Assembly (NCBI GenBank): GCA_020226215.1 | Contig: CM035235.1 | Span: forward strand, 73,433,283-73,497,282 | Origin: Sindora glabra | Lineage: Eukaryota; Streptophyta; Magnoliopsida; Fabales; Fabaceae | Direction: 5' to 3' | Length of the DNA: 64,000 nucleotides | Made by a program: the position numbers and the translations under genes | In this document: positions 21,393 to 35,900 of the stretch, piece after piece | How positions within the stretch are numbered: position 1 is the stretch's first letter | Layout: each line of letters opens with the position of its first letter | The notes under the pieces: generated by a model | The model's input: only the letters and a program-made list of their open reading frames with translations | Databases searched by the model: none | What the model was told of the DNA's origin: nothing

Positions 21393-24300
21393 AGTCACTC
21401 GTGAAATACCTCTAAATTGTAACTATTAAATATTACAAACAACAGGTTTTAAAAAAATGTAGACATACGTATTAACTTCAATTTATATGAACTAGGTAAA
21501 TATTATTAACAAAAAATGCATAGAAAACACATAGGAGAGAAGTGCACACCCACAAGTATATGCAAAGGGAGTCATGAAGTTGCTAAAAACATACCTATGA
21601 GCTTAGGAAGGGACTAAGAAATTAACTTTCTAGTAGTGAAGATGTAGGCCCTCTGAGAGTGTATATTTGGATAGGTGCCTTGAACATAGTACCTATTAAC
21701 AAGAGCAATATATGAAAAACAAAAACAATGACAAGTTTTCAATGTAATACTACATTCCTTCATTCTTATATTTTGCAATTATCCTAAATTATTGCTTTAT
21801 TAGATTAACAAAGGATTATTTTAACAGAGAAATGCTAAATTATATGTATATATATAGAAGGAGGAAATCTAAATGTCTATAAATATCTAAAATGGATGTA
21901 GCATTCCTTCATCATTAATATTTCTTAACTTCAAAAGTAACTTTGTGACCTAATTAGTTTACTGGTGACACCAATAATGTTATTAAAATGAGTATTTAAG
22001 TGATACATACTAAATGGCTAAGATAATTAATACATAATTCTCAAATATATTTGCGTTAGATTTTCATTTTTTACATACATCAATTTTTCCTTTTCCTTTT
22101 AATTTTTTTTAAAAAAAATTATATTTTAATTAGATAGTAACAGAAAAAAATTCAAGTAACTATAGAGGAGAGTACTATTGTATATAAATCTTTTACATTC
22201 AAAGTTAATTACACTTATGGTCGTTTTCATGAGATGAAGTTGGAAAATTTTTTAACAAATAACTAATTATGCAAATTATTGTGTACACCACGTATAAGGT
22301 TTTACATTACATGCATAAGCATGTTGATTAAATAAATTTTGGAACATTAACACAAAATAAAGTGTGGATAATTTAAAAAATATAATTCATTTCTTTTTAT
22401 ATTGATTAGTGTTAATATGTTGTAAATACAGGCAATTACTTGTTAGGAAAAAAATATTTACTGCTATTGCATTGTTGGATAATTAATCAATTGACATATA
22501 TACATATCAAAATTGAGAGGGCAGTGAAGAGGGTGAAGAATTTCCTATTCACTAATAAAATACCTCCAAATAAATAAAAAAATTTCAGTAATGAAAATTT
22601 TTTTTTATGCCAGGTCAGGTTGACCAATTAATCGGGTTAGACCTAAAAGACGAACCTCAGGTGTCCAAACTCGACCATAGGACCCTAATATCACCAATAC
22701 CCATCATTGGTGGCAATTGGCCATCATTTGCTAGGTTTTCCTACCACACCTTGTTGGATGCCATCTTTTTCAACCACTTGCCAACCACAATCTTTGCAAC
22801 ATAGAAATGACAGAAACAATTCAGATCCAACTCCTCTAAGTTAGCTGCTCTGATCTGCGTTTTCGGTGAGGTGGCACCTCAGTCAACGAACGGTACTAGT
22901 TCTTAGCACATTGATGACCAGAAATGGTTGGAGACACAGAAATGGTTAGAGATGCAGATGGAGGAGGAAGCTACAATAGCTTAAACCATGCTGTGAAGTT
23001 GAATAGTTACAATCGCTGATCGCGGGAGTCTGGTGAAGCAGAGCTTTGATGGATCCGCTGTTTGGAGTAACTGAAATCGTGAAAGGATGTAGCAGGCCAA
23101 AATCACTAAGAAGAAATGAAAGAATGATGGCAGGGAGCAAGAGACAGAAGATAGAAGTAGATGCAAACTGAGGGTATTATGTGGAAAGCCAAAAATTAGG
23201 TCTGGATTTCTCCTCTCTTCTCTCTAAAAGTGGAGAGAAGTTTGCACTCTAAATTTGGTGGGGCCTCCGTACTTTTTTTCCCTATATTTTTTTCTTTTCT
23301 AACTTCTTTCTATCGTTCAAAACAAGATTATAAGCAGAGAATGACCCGGGCTTCTTGGAATCCTTTTTTTTAATGAGTCCAAGCTAAGGCAGTTTTGCCT
23401 TAGATTTAATTATTTTTTACGTTAAAATATTTGATAACTCTTCAAGCATTTGAAATTTTTTTAATCTAATCTAATTCTTAATCCAATATACAATGTTTTA
23501 ATATAATTTTTTTTAATTTTACTTGAGTAACTCATTATATAAATAAAAATTTTAATTAATTATAATTTACATAAATATATATTTTTTAATCTAATCTAAT
23601 CCAATCTAATATCTTTTGAAAATATCTTTTTTAAAATTTAGAATTTGATCTCTATTTTTTACATTTATCTATCTAACTATTTAATTACTCGTAATAGTAT
23701 AATAATAATAATGGAGTTTACCTATACTTGACCATTTTTCCCTTTTTCTTTTTTTCTTTAACAAGTAAGCTTACATGAGCTCAACTCATTCTACCCATTT
23801 TTAATGAAAAATATCTTTATTTCAAAGAATTTTTTTTAACTACTATAACATAAACTATCATTTTTGTAATCACAAAGCATACTAATAACTTGTCACTTTT
23901 TACTCTTATAAAAAATGTAATTATATTACCTTAAATATTTTTCGTCAAAACGTATGAAATCTAAGGATTGAAATAGCAAGATGAATTATAAATTAGTATT
24001 TTAATGCAAATTAATGATAAAATTAATAATTTCATCCATAAAATTATAAGATACTAATAAAATAGTCTTAAATTATATAAAGTTATAATTTTACTCATGG
24101 ATAATAATTCATGTATATAATTTTATCTCTTAATTGTATTATTCAATTCTAGAATTATTTATATGAAAGGATGAAATTCTATGTATGAATTATTACTTAA
24201 GAATAAATTACAATTTTTATAATAGAAGAATTATTTTGTAATTACCTTACAATTTTTGGAATGAAATTATCAATTTTATCAAAATAAATATAACTATTTT

Positions 24301-26539
24301 TTAATTACCTTATACTATTTTGATGCTTGGGTCTTTTGTTGTTACGGGGTTCAGAGCCCTTTTAATTAAAAAATACAGGCTTGTAAGTAATTTTAGTTTC
24401 TTAAAATATAAATAGTATAATTTAAGTTTTTAAATTTAAAATAATCTATGCTGATCCTTAAAATATGTGATGAGTGTAATTTTGATTCTGTTATTTAATT
24501 TCTATCAAATTTTATCTAATTTTTATTTGAGATCCAATTGTTTCATTATTTCTCAAGCAAATCATATTTTTAAAACTTTAAAAGACAATAAACTCTCAAC
24601 AAAATTCAAAACTTTCATATGTATTAATATAATTTTATTCAAAAATTTCAATATCCAAACAAAAATTTCGTTTCTTGTTTATATGTAAACCATATCATTT
24701 TAACATAAATGAAGCATTAGGTAGAAATAATCTTGTAAGATAAAGAAGTCAACAAAAATGAAATTAAAGAATCAAAATTGCATTAATTAGATATTTAAGA
24801 ATTAAAATATATTATTTTAAATTAGACAAATCAAGGTCACACAATGTATATATTAAAAAGATCAAAATTGCATTTAAGGCTCCTCCCTCTTATAAATGTA
24901 TACTAACACACACATATACAAATATTTTCGTTATAATGGAAAAGTTGGGTATCAATTTGTTTTTTTTTCTTGGCAATAACATGATGGTCAAGTAAGGACA
25001 GTCGTTCCAAAAATTAAAGTATTAATTGATTTTTCTCCTCCTAATCAAAGTTATTTTTAGAATTCAAACTATTTTATTAATAAGTTAAGTTTGTTTGGTG
25101 ACAACATATTTTCTATTGAACTAATACTTTATTGGTATAAGTTTGTTTCCTTGTTTTTGTCATTTTCGTGATGAGCATGGAATTTAAGAAAAAATGCAAA
25201 ATATTTTTCCTTAAATTTGAAGTGGTTAAATTTTATATTTTTTAACTATGAAAATTTAGAAATCATCATTTAATTCATATAGAATTTAGAATTAACATAT
25301 ATTATCAGCATAATTTATCATTATATCAACTTACATGATTTTTTATAAATTTTAAATAAGAATTATAATATTATAATATATTAATTTATTTTATTATATT
25401 TTCATGAAATATTTTTATATTATACAATTAATAAAAATTAAACTAGAGATATAATGTTTTAATTAAATACTTTAAAATGAGTTAAAAAATTATGTGTAAA
25501 AAATATGAAATGAACCAATATATTTAGTATTGTGATTTTTATTTAAAAAGTTCATAAATAAATTATGTTATTTAAATTAAATATTTAATTAAATTGTGAT
25601 GAATGTTAATTCAAAGTTTTTTAAAGCTTAATGAAGTAATTTTTAATATTTTTAAAGTAAAATGCGATAAAATTTAACCATTTTAAAATTAAAAGACATA
25701 TTTTATATTGAATAGTGCTATTTGCACTCCACCTCTTTTATCTTCATTTTATTGTCTTTTTCATATGAGGAAAAATAGGCTAATTTAATCTATTCTTTTA
25801 TAAATTTTATTTTCTTACATGGAAATAAGATTGAGGTGGAAAAGTGCCAGTAATTTTACTCTATGAAAGAGTCCAAAAAAAATTTGGATTGATATTTTTT
25901 TAAGGTAAATATGTACTTTAAAAAAAAGGTGATTATTATAACTTATAATTATGATAAGAAAATGTAATTATAAATTTGAAATTATTATTATATTTTACTA
26001 TTATTCATCAAATAATCAAATTTTAATTTTATTTATTGAACCATAATATCTCATTTTATATTCTTGAAGTATATTTTTACACTTGAAAAGAACACAATTA
26101 AAAAATAAGTATAGTTTATTTCTTGGAAATTAGTTTTTATATAAAAATTTATTTATGATTTTTATATTTTTTTCTATATATTATAATTAAAAAAATGGTA
26201 GAACCCTAATAATAAAAGAAAGTAAAAATTATCTTTCATCAAATTTTTTATATTTGACATTCAATTTATCAATTATATTTTATTATCCTTGTAATTTGTA
26301 ACTATATTTTTTACAAAACTATATTTCACCGAATCAAACAAATGAATTAATATTATATTTGCATTTTTTTAATATAACAATAAAATTAAAAAAGGAAATT
26401 AGATACCCTGTTTACAAATACAAATTAAAAAGAAACAAAATGGACCTGCCAAGTATCAACCGAAAATGATGGTACAACAACGAGGGCCTTTGGCGCAGTT
26501 TTTGACCGAGTGAGTTCGTGCGTGGATTAATTCATAGCA
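21393..26539. other. intergenic DNA without recognisable genes
   Basis: Mostly AT-rich. About 22600-23340 has higher GC content, and short frames run on both strands there, but none resembles a known protein. It may be the outer part of the Harbinger relic or an unrelated decayed element. The last 100 bases form the promoter-proximal part of the KxDL gene; a GC-richer block starts about 26480. Confidence 0.4.
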
Positions 26540-28839
26540 ATGGAGCAGACGGAAAAGGAATCAATTAGGGCTGCCTCCGACGAAGTTTCCCGTGAATTCA
26601 AAACCCTACTCTCCGCTGATGATCTCCACTCCCTCAAGCAATTACAACACACCATGTACTCTACTCTTCTTCCCCTTTTCTTTTCTCGGCGTTATTTTTT
26701 AATTTGCTTTTAACTCTTAATAGATGGAGGATTTAATTGTGATGTTTTGACCACATATTCCTTTTGCATTTTTACTTGTAGTTCGTTACCATGAATTTGG
26801 ATAGCTGATTTTCTTTTTATATGAGAATTGTCTTATGTTCAATGATTGGATAGGGATTAATGGTGAAATGATGGGTGTAGGAGAATTCTAAGATTGCAGG
26901 TTAAATTACAAAGAAGCGTCTTCACCAGAGTTGTAATGTAGTTGGAAGTGACTTGAGTCCCAAGATTAATAATGTAATTTCCTATAAGGAAGAAAATTTG
27001 TACATAACTTTTTCTTGTATGTTGATGTAAAATTGGAAAAAATTTTATTGCTTATTTTCTCTGTATCACCCCAAAAACAAAAGACATGGTAATTAGGCAG
27101 ATATCAACCCTTTTGGCGGTCTTGAATAACTCACAGCATTTTCCAGATGCTTACACTGACTATGATATTGACATTAGTTTGCCATGGATTTTCAGCTATT
27201 AAATCTTGAATCTTGCCCGTTGGCTACAAGTCATTTGCTATCATGCTTTTGGGTGATATGGCCTTGACTAATTGCATTATGTATATGGTTCTTTTTTTTG
27301 GATTCGAAATTTCAGATTAGGAAGGTTGCAGGACAGCAATGCTGTTCTATCACATTTTAATGAGTTCTCTGAACACTGCTTTGCTGAGATTTCTGGAGAT
27401 ATCTTGAGAAATACTCATCAATTGAAGTCTATGAAGTCAGATCTTGATTATATATTTCAGAAATTAAGGTACTTTGACCATTGGTTTTTTTGGTTTTATC
27501 ATGATAATTTATTTGGATGCTTAAATTATTATCTAGCAGCCATATGGATGATAAAATTTATCTGGAGAATTCATGGCTTGTCTGCTGTCTACTTGTCTTG
27601 GAGACACATTAGATGCATAGAAATGCATCTTTATCCAAATTTATCTCACAAGACTGCCTTTTGAGATACTTTGTTCAAAACCAGAAAAGAGGACCACTGA
27701 GGCGATAACTTGGATTTACTGAGTGTCGTGGATTGCAAGGGGTCTCTACTCTCTATTAAAAACTTAAATGCTTTGTAATGATCCACCTCCATCTAAAACA
27801 AGGTCCATGCCTCTAATATTAACTTCATGGAATAACACTTATGAAAGTTAGAGTAAGATAATACTGGGTCTGAGGATGAGGTCTGCTATGTGGTGTAGAA
27901 TACAGATGGCGGAGGAATAGCATTTGACATCCAAATATTTGTAATGCACTCTTCTCATTTAGAAAGCTATAAGAGTTCAATAAAGTTCTTTTTCATAAGA
28001 ATAATATCCTGTATTTTGTAGTATTACTATGTTTGTTTGTGATTGTTTCAGCAAATATTTATTTTGTTTTTCTAAATTTTTTGTAAGTGTCATCCTCACT
28101 CTGCTTGCTTGTACTCAGATGCACCAGTGTAGTATGAATAACAGTAAACATACACTTCTGTTTGAAAAACCACAGACAAGTAGGCGCATGTTGGATTTGT
28201 TCAAATTTAATGAAGCTGGTGCCTCATATACGGCAAAGATACATGATAGAATATCTTTTGTTTTATGAAAGTACCTTATATTTGTATCTAATATAGTTTG
28301 TGCTTTTGTTGACATTAACTATTTTTTCCTATATCTCTCAGCAAAGCAGTGGCATCAAATGTCATCACCTTACGCTATTTTGCAACATTAGTAATTATAT
28401 TTGTCCATAGATTCTAAATCCTCATCTTTTAGATTACCCAGCTAACACCTCATAAGTTCAATTCTAATTTTGAATTCTACTTCATCAAATATAGAAGAAA
28501 ACATCAAAATATATGCAATCTAAGGGTGAATATGAGGTTGTCATAATGATTATTTGTGATGAAGGACAGTGGTTTGTCAATTATATTCATGAATTGATAA
28601 ATTGACTCCCGAAGTCATCTATAATATATTTTAAAGCATTCTGTTTATGCATTATCCCTGACCGTTGTTGTGGCTTATGTTCTCATTGATTTCCTTTATT
28701 TTATCAACTATTCTATTGGTCTACCCTCTCTTTCAGAAGCATGAAGTCGAAGATCTTGGCAACCTATCCAGATGCATTTCCAGATGATTTAGAGAGAGAA
28801 GCGATTGATCGTAGACCAGATCTTGAATTGTCCAAGTAA
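26540..28839 (+). CDS. KXD1: KxDL motif-containing protein (KXD1 family, BORC/BLOC-1-like subunit)
   Basis: Three exons, 26540-26655, 27316-27468 and 28737-28839, join in phase to 372 nt, 123 residues. This is a normal length for the plant family. The protein begins MEQTEKES, is predicted helical throughout, and carries the signature block MKSDLDYIFQKLR (about residues 75-88), in which KSDL is the KxDL motif, followed by SMKSKILATYPDAF. In animals KXD1 is a subunit of BORC/BLOC-1-related complexes that act in lysosome and endosome positioning; the plant role is less known and is inferred by homology. Both introns are GT-AG. The start is the first ATG after a GC-richer leader and fits the family N-terminus. 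An unspliced read-through at either exon end would meet foreign sequence, which supports the splice sites chosen. Confidence 0.9.
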
Positions 28840-29798
28840 TTGAAGTTGCTGTAGGAACATAAATATCTAGAATATCAATTTACCTTTTATATCATTGTTT
28901 TCCCTTTTTTTTTTTTTAAGTGTAGGATCCACTGCAGTTATCAAACTAGTCCTTGTTGGAAACAAGGACAAAAAACAAAATCTCATATGGTGCTGGGAAT
29001 CCAAATTAATGCTTCAAATCCTTTTCTTTCCTTGGGAGCATGCATGGTTAGAGGGTTACTGAGTGCACTGGTATTCTAAGTAGAAATAAAGGGTTGACTT
29101 CATCTGCATATGCCATTGATGAGGCTTAAGCTGTTATCTAGGATATTAATTTGGCTGTCATTGCTTCATAAGAGTGCATAAGTATTTATTCAATTGGACC
29201 CTTCTATTTATGTGTACAACTATTCACCGCTTAAGTTGTTGTATTCCACCTAGACCTAGTACTATTCTGTTCAGTTATGAAAGAATAAATACACGGGGTT
29301 TGCTTTGTTTCAAACTGTTACTACTTCAAGCTCTAACAGCGTTTCAAATGGTTACATCCACATCTGTACTGCTATCTATATCAACGGCAAAAGATATAAT
29401 TTTAAGCCATCTATTTGATAAACATTTGTTTGAGTGGAGACACTTCTGTGGGTCAACTTTACTTCTATCAATATTTGGTTACATTTGTTTGTGATGCCCT
29501 CTTGTCAGTGGCAATGGAGGTAAACAAGTGGTTTAACTTTACTACCAATATTTATTACCACAATGTAGTTAAAAAAAAAAAATTACACTTGATATAAAGC
29601 TGTAAGAATCTTTTTATATACCCAAAATACTAATAAAATTCTTACTATCAATATTTATTTGTATTTTGACATGTAAATTATTTTAACACTACGGTTAAGT
29701 GATCTCTAAGATTTGGAGAATAATTTGTTTGTTAAAATATAAATGAAAATACTAATAAAATTCTTAGTATTACAATAGAACCAAAAAATATTTCCCTG
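28840..29798. other. 3' flank of the KxDL gene and intergenic DNA
   Basis: This is likely to contain the 3' UTR. ORF-like frames at 29174-29597 have no recognisable domain. AATACTAATAAAATTCTTA occurs near 29627 and again near 29748, a short local repeat. Confidence 0.45.
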
Positions 29799-30010
29799 TC
29801 CACCGTCTCAGATTTCAGTAGACGTAGGCCATTAACAAACACTTCATTTTTGCGTATGTGTCATTCCGAATTAAATAGCCTCACTTATCGTTAGTTTCCT
29901 TCCTTGAATTTTTGCTTTGTGCGCAATTCAAGCATCGGCACAATTACGGTACGGCAATGTACGGAAGGGAACATGGCAAGTGGCACAAGTCTTGGGTATT
30001 CGTCAGCAAT
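29799..30010 (+). repeat. dispersed repeat, copy 1
   Basis: About 210 bp, starting at CCACCGTCTCA and ending at AGCAATGAA, is clearly homologous and collinear with 61878-62092. Shared blocks include GGCCATTAAC, GCCTCACTT, TTGAATTTTTGCT, GAAGGGAACATGGCAA and TGGCACAAG. Copy 1 continues past AGCAATGAA, whereas copy 2 is interrupted there by a copia LTR. The repeat family is not recognised. Confidence 0.8.
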
Positions 30011-31944
30011 GAACCTATTGCTAGTGGCAAGTCCTGTGGGTTGAGCCATCAATGTTGCATCCGGTCTTCTCTTCCCCAAGCCGTCCATTTTGACCATACA
30101 TCCGTTTAGCGCCAAGTTGTAGTGAAATCTTCTGCTATAAAAGGAGCAACCCTGCTTGTTTGATCAACATATCAATAGGCCTTTTTATCGTTATGCTGCT
30201 CTTGGGAAAAGATATGGCCAAAATATTGCGCTGCCAATTCTATTTACTTAAATACTTAAAATAATTTTTTTTTTAAAAGTTGCAGATCCCGGGAAGGGAG
30301 AGTTCGTGATCAATTTGACTGGTCACGAACGGGCCCCCACAATTATTTTTTTATATTTTTTTATTGTGTAACTTTTTTTTCTGATTAATTTTTTTTATCT
30401 TATTTGCATTAAATTTGTTTTATTTCAACTTGGATTCAATTTTTTTAAAATTTTATAATAATTTTTAAGTTGTGACCCTTTTTTTATTTTTAATTTTTAC
30501 TTAATTTTGATTTAATGTATTTTTTTAAAATTTTAAATATTTATTTGATATTAATTAATTAATATTCTAAGTAATAATCAATAATATTATTAATTCTCAT
30601 AAAATTGTACAATATATATAATATAATAAAAATAGTAAGTATTGTAAGATTGGTGGGGATAATTATTATCTCAATAAATACAAATGTTTATATTTTCTCT
30701 TGCAAACTTATTACTTGAAAGATCTAAAAATGAATTTTAATGAAAAAATTAAAAAAATCAATAATACTACTTTAAAAAATAATTCCATTTTTAATGAGTT
30801 ATTATTCATTAACTTCAAAACATATGATTTTTTATTTCACAATAATTCACTTTAACTTTGAAGTTCTATTTTACATTTAGAGTAGCTAAATTATGCCACA
30901 AAACATGTGATTATATACGTGAATAAAGGAAAAGAAAGCATAGCCCTGTAATAAAATAATTTGAATTAAATTCAAATTTATTAGAGGGCATGTAGATTTT
31001 TTTCTCGATATAATAAACACTTGAACGTTTAGATCATGTGTTTAAAATTATTTATTTAGATTTAATTCAATGTTAAGCTTAATCTTTGACTTATATTTAT
31101 ACAGTTCTAATGCTTATTTAGTCATTATATATCATTGTTTTATACGCTTAGTGGATGTACGCAAACTTCGAAGCAGTTGTAATAATTTCAGTGAATTCGA
31201 AGAATAAATTTTAAATAATACATGATTTATATTATGTCTGTGAATTTTTAATGTAATTTTGATTAATATCATTGTACTAATATTTGATAATGTAAAATAT
31301 TGTTAATTTAATTAATTAACTTAATTTTCATAATTAAGTAAATCTCATTAAATATTATAGAGTAATTTTTAGATGACGTGAGAAATTTTTTTTTACTACG
31401 CAGTGTAAGGGGGATTTGTTTTCCAAGGCGGACCGATACGGTTAAAAAGCTGACCTTTATAAAATATTATGTTGTAAATTTTATGTAAGGAGAGAAAAAA
31501 TTACATCATTTGATAAAGTGTTGCATTAATTTATAAGGGTTACGAAATATTAAGATTAAGTTTAGTAAAATTTAATCTATAGAGTTCAAATTCGTAAAAT
31601 TAAACAGTGAAAAATTTAATAAGGGATATGTAATTGGCACCATTTCTCATAATTACGTGTAAGCATAACTTTAAAACGATACTATAAAAAATGATTTTTT
31701 AGAATGTTGTAATAAATTTTAAATAATAATACAATGAATGAAATTAATTCATTAATTTGATTTGAATTAATGAATAAAAGTGAAAAATGTAATTGTCAAT
31801 TTATACAATTTGACTAAGAAATTGGATAATATAATCAATAAATGTGAGAGAGTACTAAATATAAAGTTAAAAGGTTATGAATCAATAAAATAAAAAAATT
31901 GAAAAAAAACTATAATACAATAATGAAATAAAATAATAAAATAC
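30011..31944. other. AT-rich intergenic DNA
   Basis: The first 200 bases continue GC-richer sequence next to the dispersed repeat. The rest is AT-rich with no gene or clear repeat. The far edge of the Mutator-like relic must lie in or near this stretch but could not be placed. Confidence 0.4.
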
Positions 31945-32370
31945 TTAATCACTAAAGTAATGGCTCCCAGTCCTACATCGAGGGCATCGCCTTATTTGTT
32001 AGGATCGTTAAGCTAGGGGCTAATGCTGTTCACCTTCATTGTTATCCTCATCGTCATTTGTCTCTGCTAGGCGGGTCTGACCCCTAGAGGGTGGAAAGTT
32101 TAAGTCTCAGGAGAAAGATTGAAATGGTGGAATAGGGTTTCCTGGTGTGAAAAATTCTTGTTATTATTGCTCCATGGATCCACTTGCGTATTCAGTATTG
32201 AATGCAAACGGGTCAGCAAATAATGCCATTAGATAACTAGAAGCTTATTGAGTTGATTGTGATGGCAATGGGGGTGAAGAATGATGATTGTGGAGTATCA
32301 TAAGGGTGTTGTAGGGGGTAATGACATGTTATATGATGGGCCAGTTTCTCCACCTGTGAAGAATTGAACT
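31945..32370 (-). pseudogene. 3' part of a MULE plant-mobile-domain gene, cut off by a Harbinger insertion
   Basis: On the minus strand this reads as a low-complexity Pro/Ser/Asn-rich tail followed by an acidic stretch (ETNDDEDNNEGEQ) and a terminal RRCPRCRTGSHYF block. The order matches the C-terminal tail usual in MULE-borne plant-mobile-domain proteins. It is interrupted by several stops. Its continuation toward the N-terminus is found beyond the inserted Harbinger, at 42793-45078. Confidence 0.6.
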
Positions 32371-32387
32371 TAGGACTCGTTTGGTTC
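32371..32387 (+). repeat. left terminal inverted repeat of the Harbinger
   Basis: TAGGACTCGTTTGGTTC; perfect inverse of 42776-42792. If the outer TA belongs to the target duplication, the repeat proper is 15 bp. Confidence 0.93.
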
Positions 32388-32948
32388 ATACGGGAAATAA
32401 GTTCCCATGGGAAATGGAACTTCACAGGAAGTTGATTTCCCGTATGAACTTCCTGGGATATCTGAATTTTTGTTTGGTTGACAGGGAGCAAGTTCCATTT
32501 CCCGCAGCAGAAGTTCCTACGTTTTTGTTTGGTTCAACTTTGTATTTCCTACGATATAACAATGAAATGACGAAAATAGCCTCCAAAATAAACATTAACA
32601 GATATTAATTGATTGAGTTATTTTTTTATGTGGAAAACACTGTTCTTCGAGGCGGGAAAAATGAAAGGACACGACATCGAAGCGACAAAACGCAATGGCC
32701 TGAATACGAAACGACGCACGCGAAGGGCGTTTCGGCGGGGACAAAAAGGCCGAAACTAGTAACAGTAGCAACACTTCGCATTCCATCTCAAAGCTCACCA
32801 GAACCAGTGATCTCAAGACGCAGGAAGACACCGTGGTTATCATCGCCGAATACACCAAGAGAAGATACCAAACGACTCTGAACAACCGGATAACCTCATT
32901 TATCCACATCGGACGCTGAAAGCAAGATCAAACAGCAACTCCGAACAA

Positions 32949-35900
32949 ATGGGTCGTCCACAGGTAAACCCACCTCCTCTTTAGCATTGACTCTAATACA
33001 GGCATCATACTTCAGTTATAAGTGCAACGAAAATGTGGAGTTGCTTGCTTGGACTTGTGTTCCTACGTGAGTTGAAGTGAAACCCTAGCAGTTAGTAGGA
33101 CCACAACATGCCATGTATTTTGTTGCATGTTACTGTCACTCCACATAATATCCGTAAGACAGTTATACTACGGTTATAGGCTCATGTTACTGTTTCTCGG
33201 TGAAACAGTAACACCCCACTGCGACGATGTTGCATTGTTATTCATACCTCACAGAGTGGCACTTACCCACGAGTTTTGTTAAACGTGTATGTCTCATTTT
33301 TTATCTGATGTTACTTTTTCTTGCTGAAACAGTAACACCACTAGGAAGAATTGGATGTTGCATTAGTGATCATACCTGGTTGTGACTATTTATGCTTGAT
33401 CTAACTCTTGATTTGACGTTTACCCTGAGCAGAAAGGCGCTAAAGCACTCTCACAAGGAGACTTTTCTGATGAAGAAACCCAGAAATTCCAGCAGTATAG
33501 GTCCAATCTCTTGGCCTGCATTAGGCAGGTTGATCAGCTTCAGTTGGATGACAGGCACACGACGGTGCTACGACACAACCCATTCTGGGTCCTGATAAAC
33601 GCAATAATAACAAAGGAACTGGATCGCAGCATGTGTCGTAAGAGCGATGTTGAAATTCAGTCCATAATTGCTACCTTCTCAGACAAGAATAATTATTTCA
33701 ATATCGGGGGCGATCATCTCAGAATAACACCAGCATCAGTGAAGCTGATCTTTGGAATAAGAGATGGAGACCAGCCCATCCAGACAACCTCTGGCAAGAG
33801 GACCTTGTCAGACTTTGATGTTAGATGTTTCCGTGGCAAATCACGCCTGAGCAAACCAATCATATTCAAAGCTCTCCAAAGAGCAGTGCGGGGAACATTG
33901 GAGACTGATGTGCAGGATGTCTCCCGCCTCATGACGTTGATGCTTCTTGTCACCCTCTTCGTACCCAACAGGGCCCACACAATGGGTTGGTCGTATATCA
34001 AATACGTGGAGGATGTGGACGAAATAGCACAATATGGGTGGTCACAACACATTCACGACCAACTCATGAATTCTCTCAAAAAGGACAGCACCCTCAATGT
34101 AACTGGGTGTGTCATGCTATTGCCAGTAAGTCAAAGATGTCAAAACTGCTCTTTACTTGGTGTCCGAATCCTTTACTATTTTCTTCATTCATATCCATTC
34201 ATTTGAGTGAATGTTCCTGTCTCTTGTTGTATGTTTGTCGCAAGGCTTGGACTCATGTTGCTGTTTTAGGCTAAACAGTAACATGAGCCTCCTTTGTCTC
34301 TGAGGGGTTGCCCCAAGGTTTTATGGCAGTCTCTATTGTTAATTTGATCTCATTAGACAGTTAGTCAGTGAGTTCTTCATCCCTGTTGTATGTTTCTTGC
34401 ACTGGCTTGGCTCATGTTGCTGTTTTAGACTAAAACAGTAACATGAGCCTCCTTTGTCTCTGAGTGGTTTACCTCAAGTTTTATGGCGTCTCTATTGTTA
34501 ATTTGATCTCATCAGACAGTTATTCGTGAGTTCTTCATCTCTGTTGTGTGTTTGTCGCAAGGCTTGGCTCATGTTGCTGTTTTAGATTAAAACAGTAACA
34601 TGAGCCTCCTTTGTCTCTGAGTGGTTTACTCAAGTTTTATGGCGTCTCTATTAGTTAATTTGATCTCACCAGACAGTTAATTCGTGAGTTCTTCATCTCT
34701 GTTGTATGTTTGTCGCAAGGCTTGGCTCATGTTGCTGTTTTAGGCTAAAACAGTAACATGAGCCTCCTTTGTCTCTGAGTGGTTTACTCCAGGTTTTATG
34801 GCGTCTCTATTGTTAATGTGATCTCACTTAGACAGTTAGTCATGAGTTCTTCATCCCTGTTGTGTGTTTGTCGCAAGTCTTGACTCATGTTACTATTTTA
34901 TTGTCCGCAGTATTGGCTGTGTGAGATTACCAACGTGCTGGGCGGGCACCACATCGAAAGAGTCCCAAGGTGCCTCAAATGGGACCTGAAGCTCCTCACA
35001 CGCCAACTGAGGGATCAACTTATCAGCCAGCTTCAGGTAACAGTATGAAAATATCAACTATTACGATGCCCGATACATGTCAGTGCAGGAAAGCATGTTG
35101 CTGTATTGATACCCATTGCAGTAGTTTACTTTGTTTTATGCGTGGTGTTGCTGTTTCATAACAGACACAAGCATGCCGTAGTCACAATGCAACATGTTGC
35201 TGTTTTCTCTAAAAACAGTAACATGCCTGAATTCCCACACTAACAGTTGAAATAATGTTATGCTTCAGGTCGTAAACAGGGAGATTGAGCCCACTGCACA
35301 TGAATACGATCTCCTGTACACAGATGAGACAAATCTGCGGTTGATTGAATTCGCTGACAAAACAAAGTCGCGCGACACACCCTCCGAGTCGGAGGACTCG
35401 GAGGGCGATAATGAGACAGCATCGGCCCAGTACGTGATCCAACCCCGGCCAACAAAGCTGGACCAATTCGCCGATATTGCGCTGTCCCAGAAGGATCAAC
35501 AGCAACAAAACAACGATGAAGTTCTGCGGCTTAGGGATCAACTCACCAGTGCAAACACAGAGTTACTCAGACTGAAGGATGAGTTGACGTCCCTCACTGA
35601 GAAATTTCATTGGTTAGAACAACAGAAAGAAGAAAACGCCGGGACAATATCGAAACTTAAACACGATAACGCACTGCTACAGGAGGAACTGTCCACAGCA
35701 ACAAGTGAGGCAGAAAACCTCAGGGCGGTCAACATTACTTTGGAAATGGTTAATAAACAGCTCAATGCACAGCTATCAGAACAGATTGTGCAAGGTGGTT
35801 GAACAAGCTGAGGTAGAAACCACCAGAGCTGAAGACCAAGTTACATGCGAGGCAAAACAGCGATCAATGATAGCGAACATAAAGAAAGAACCAAGAAAAA

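Noticed and set aside
17056..23300. Terminal inverted repeats for the older Harbinger relic
   Set aside because: GTTTGG-like words occur on the left, but no convincing inverse partner was found on the right, so no element boundary is claimed.
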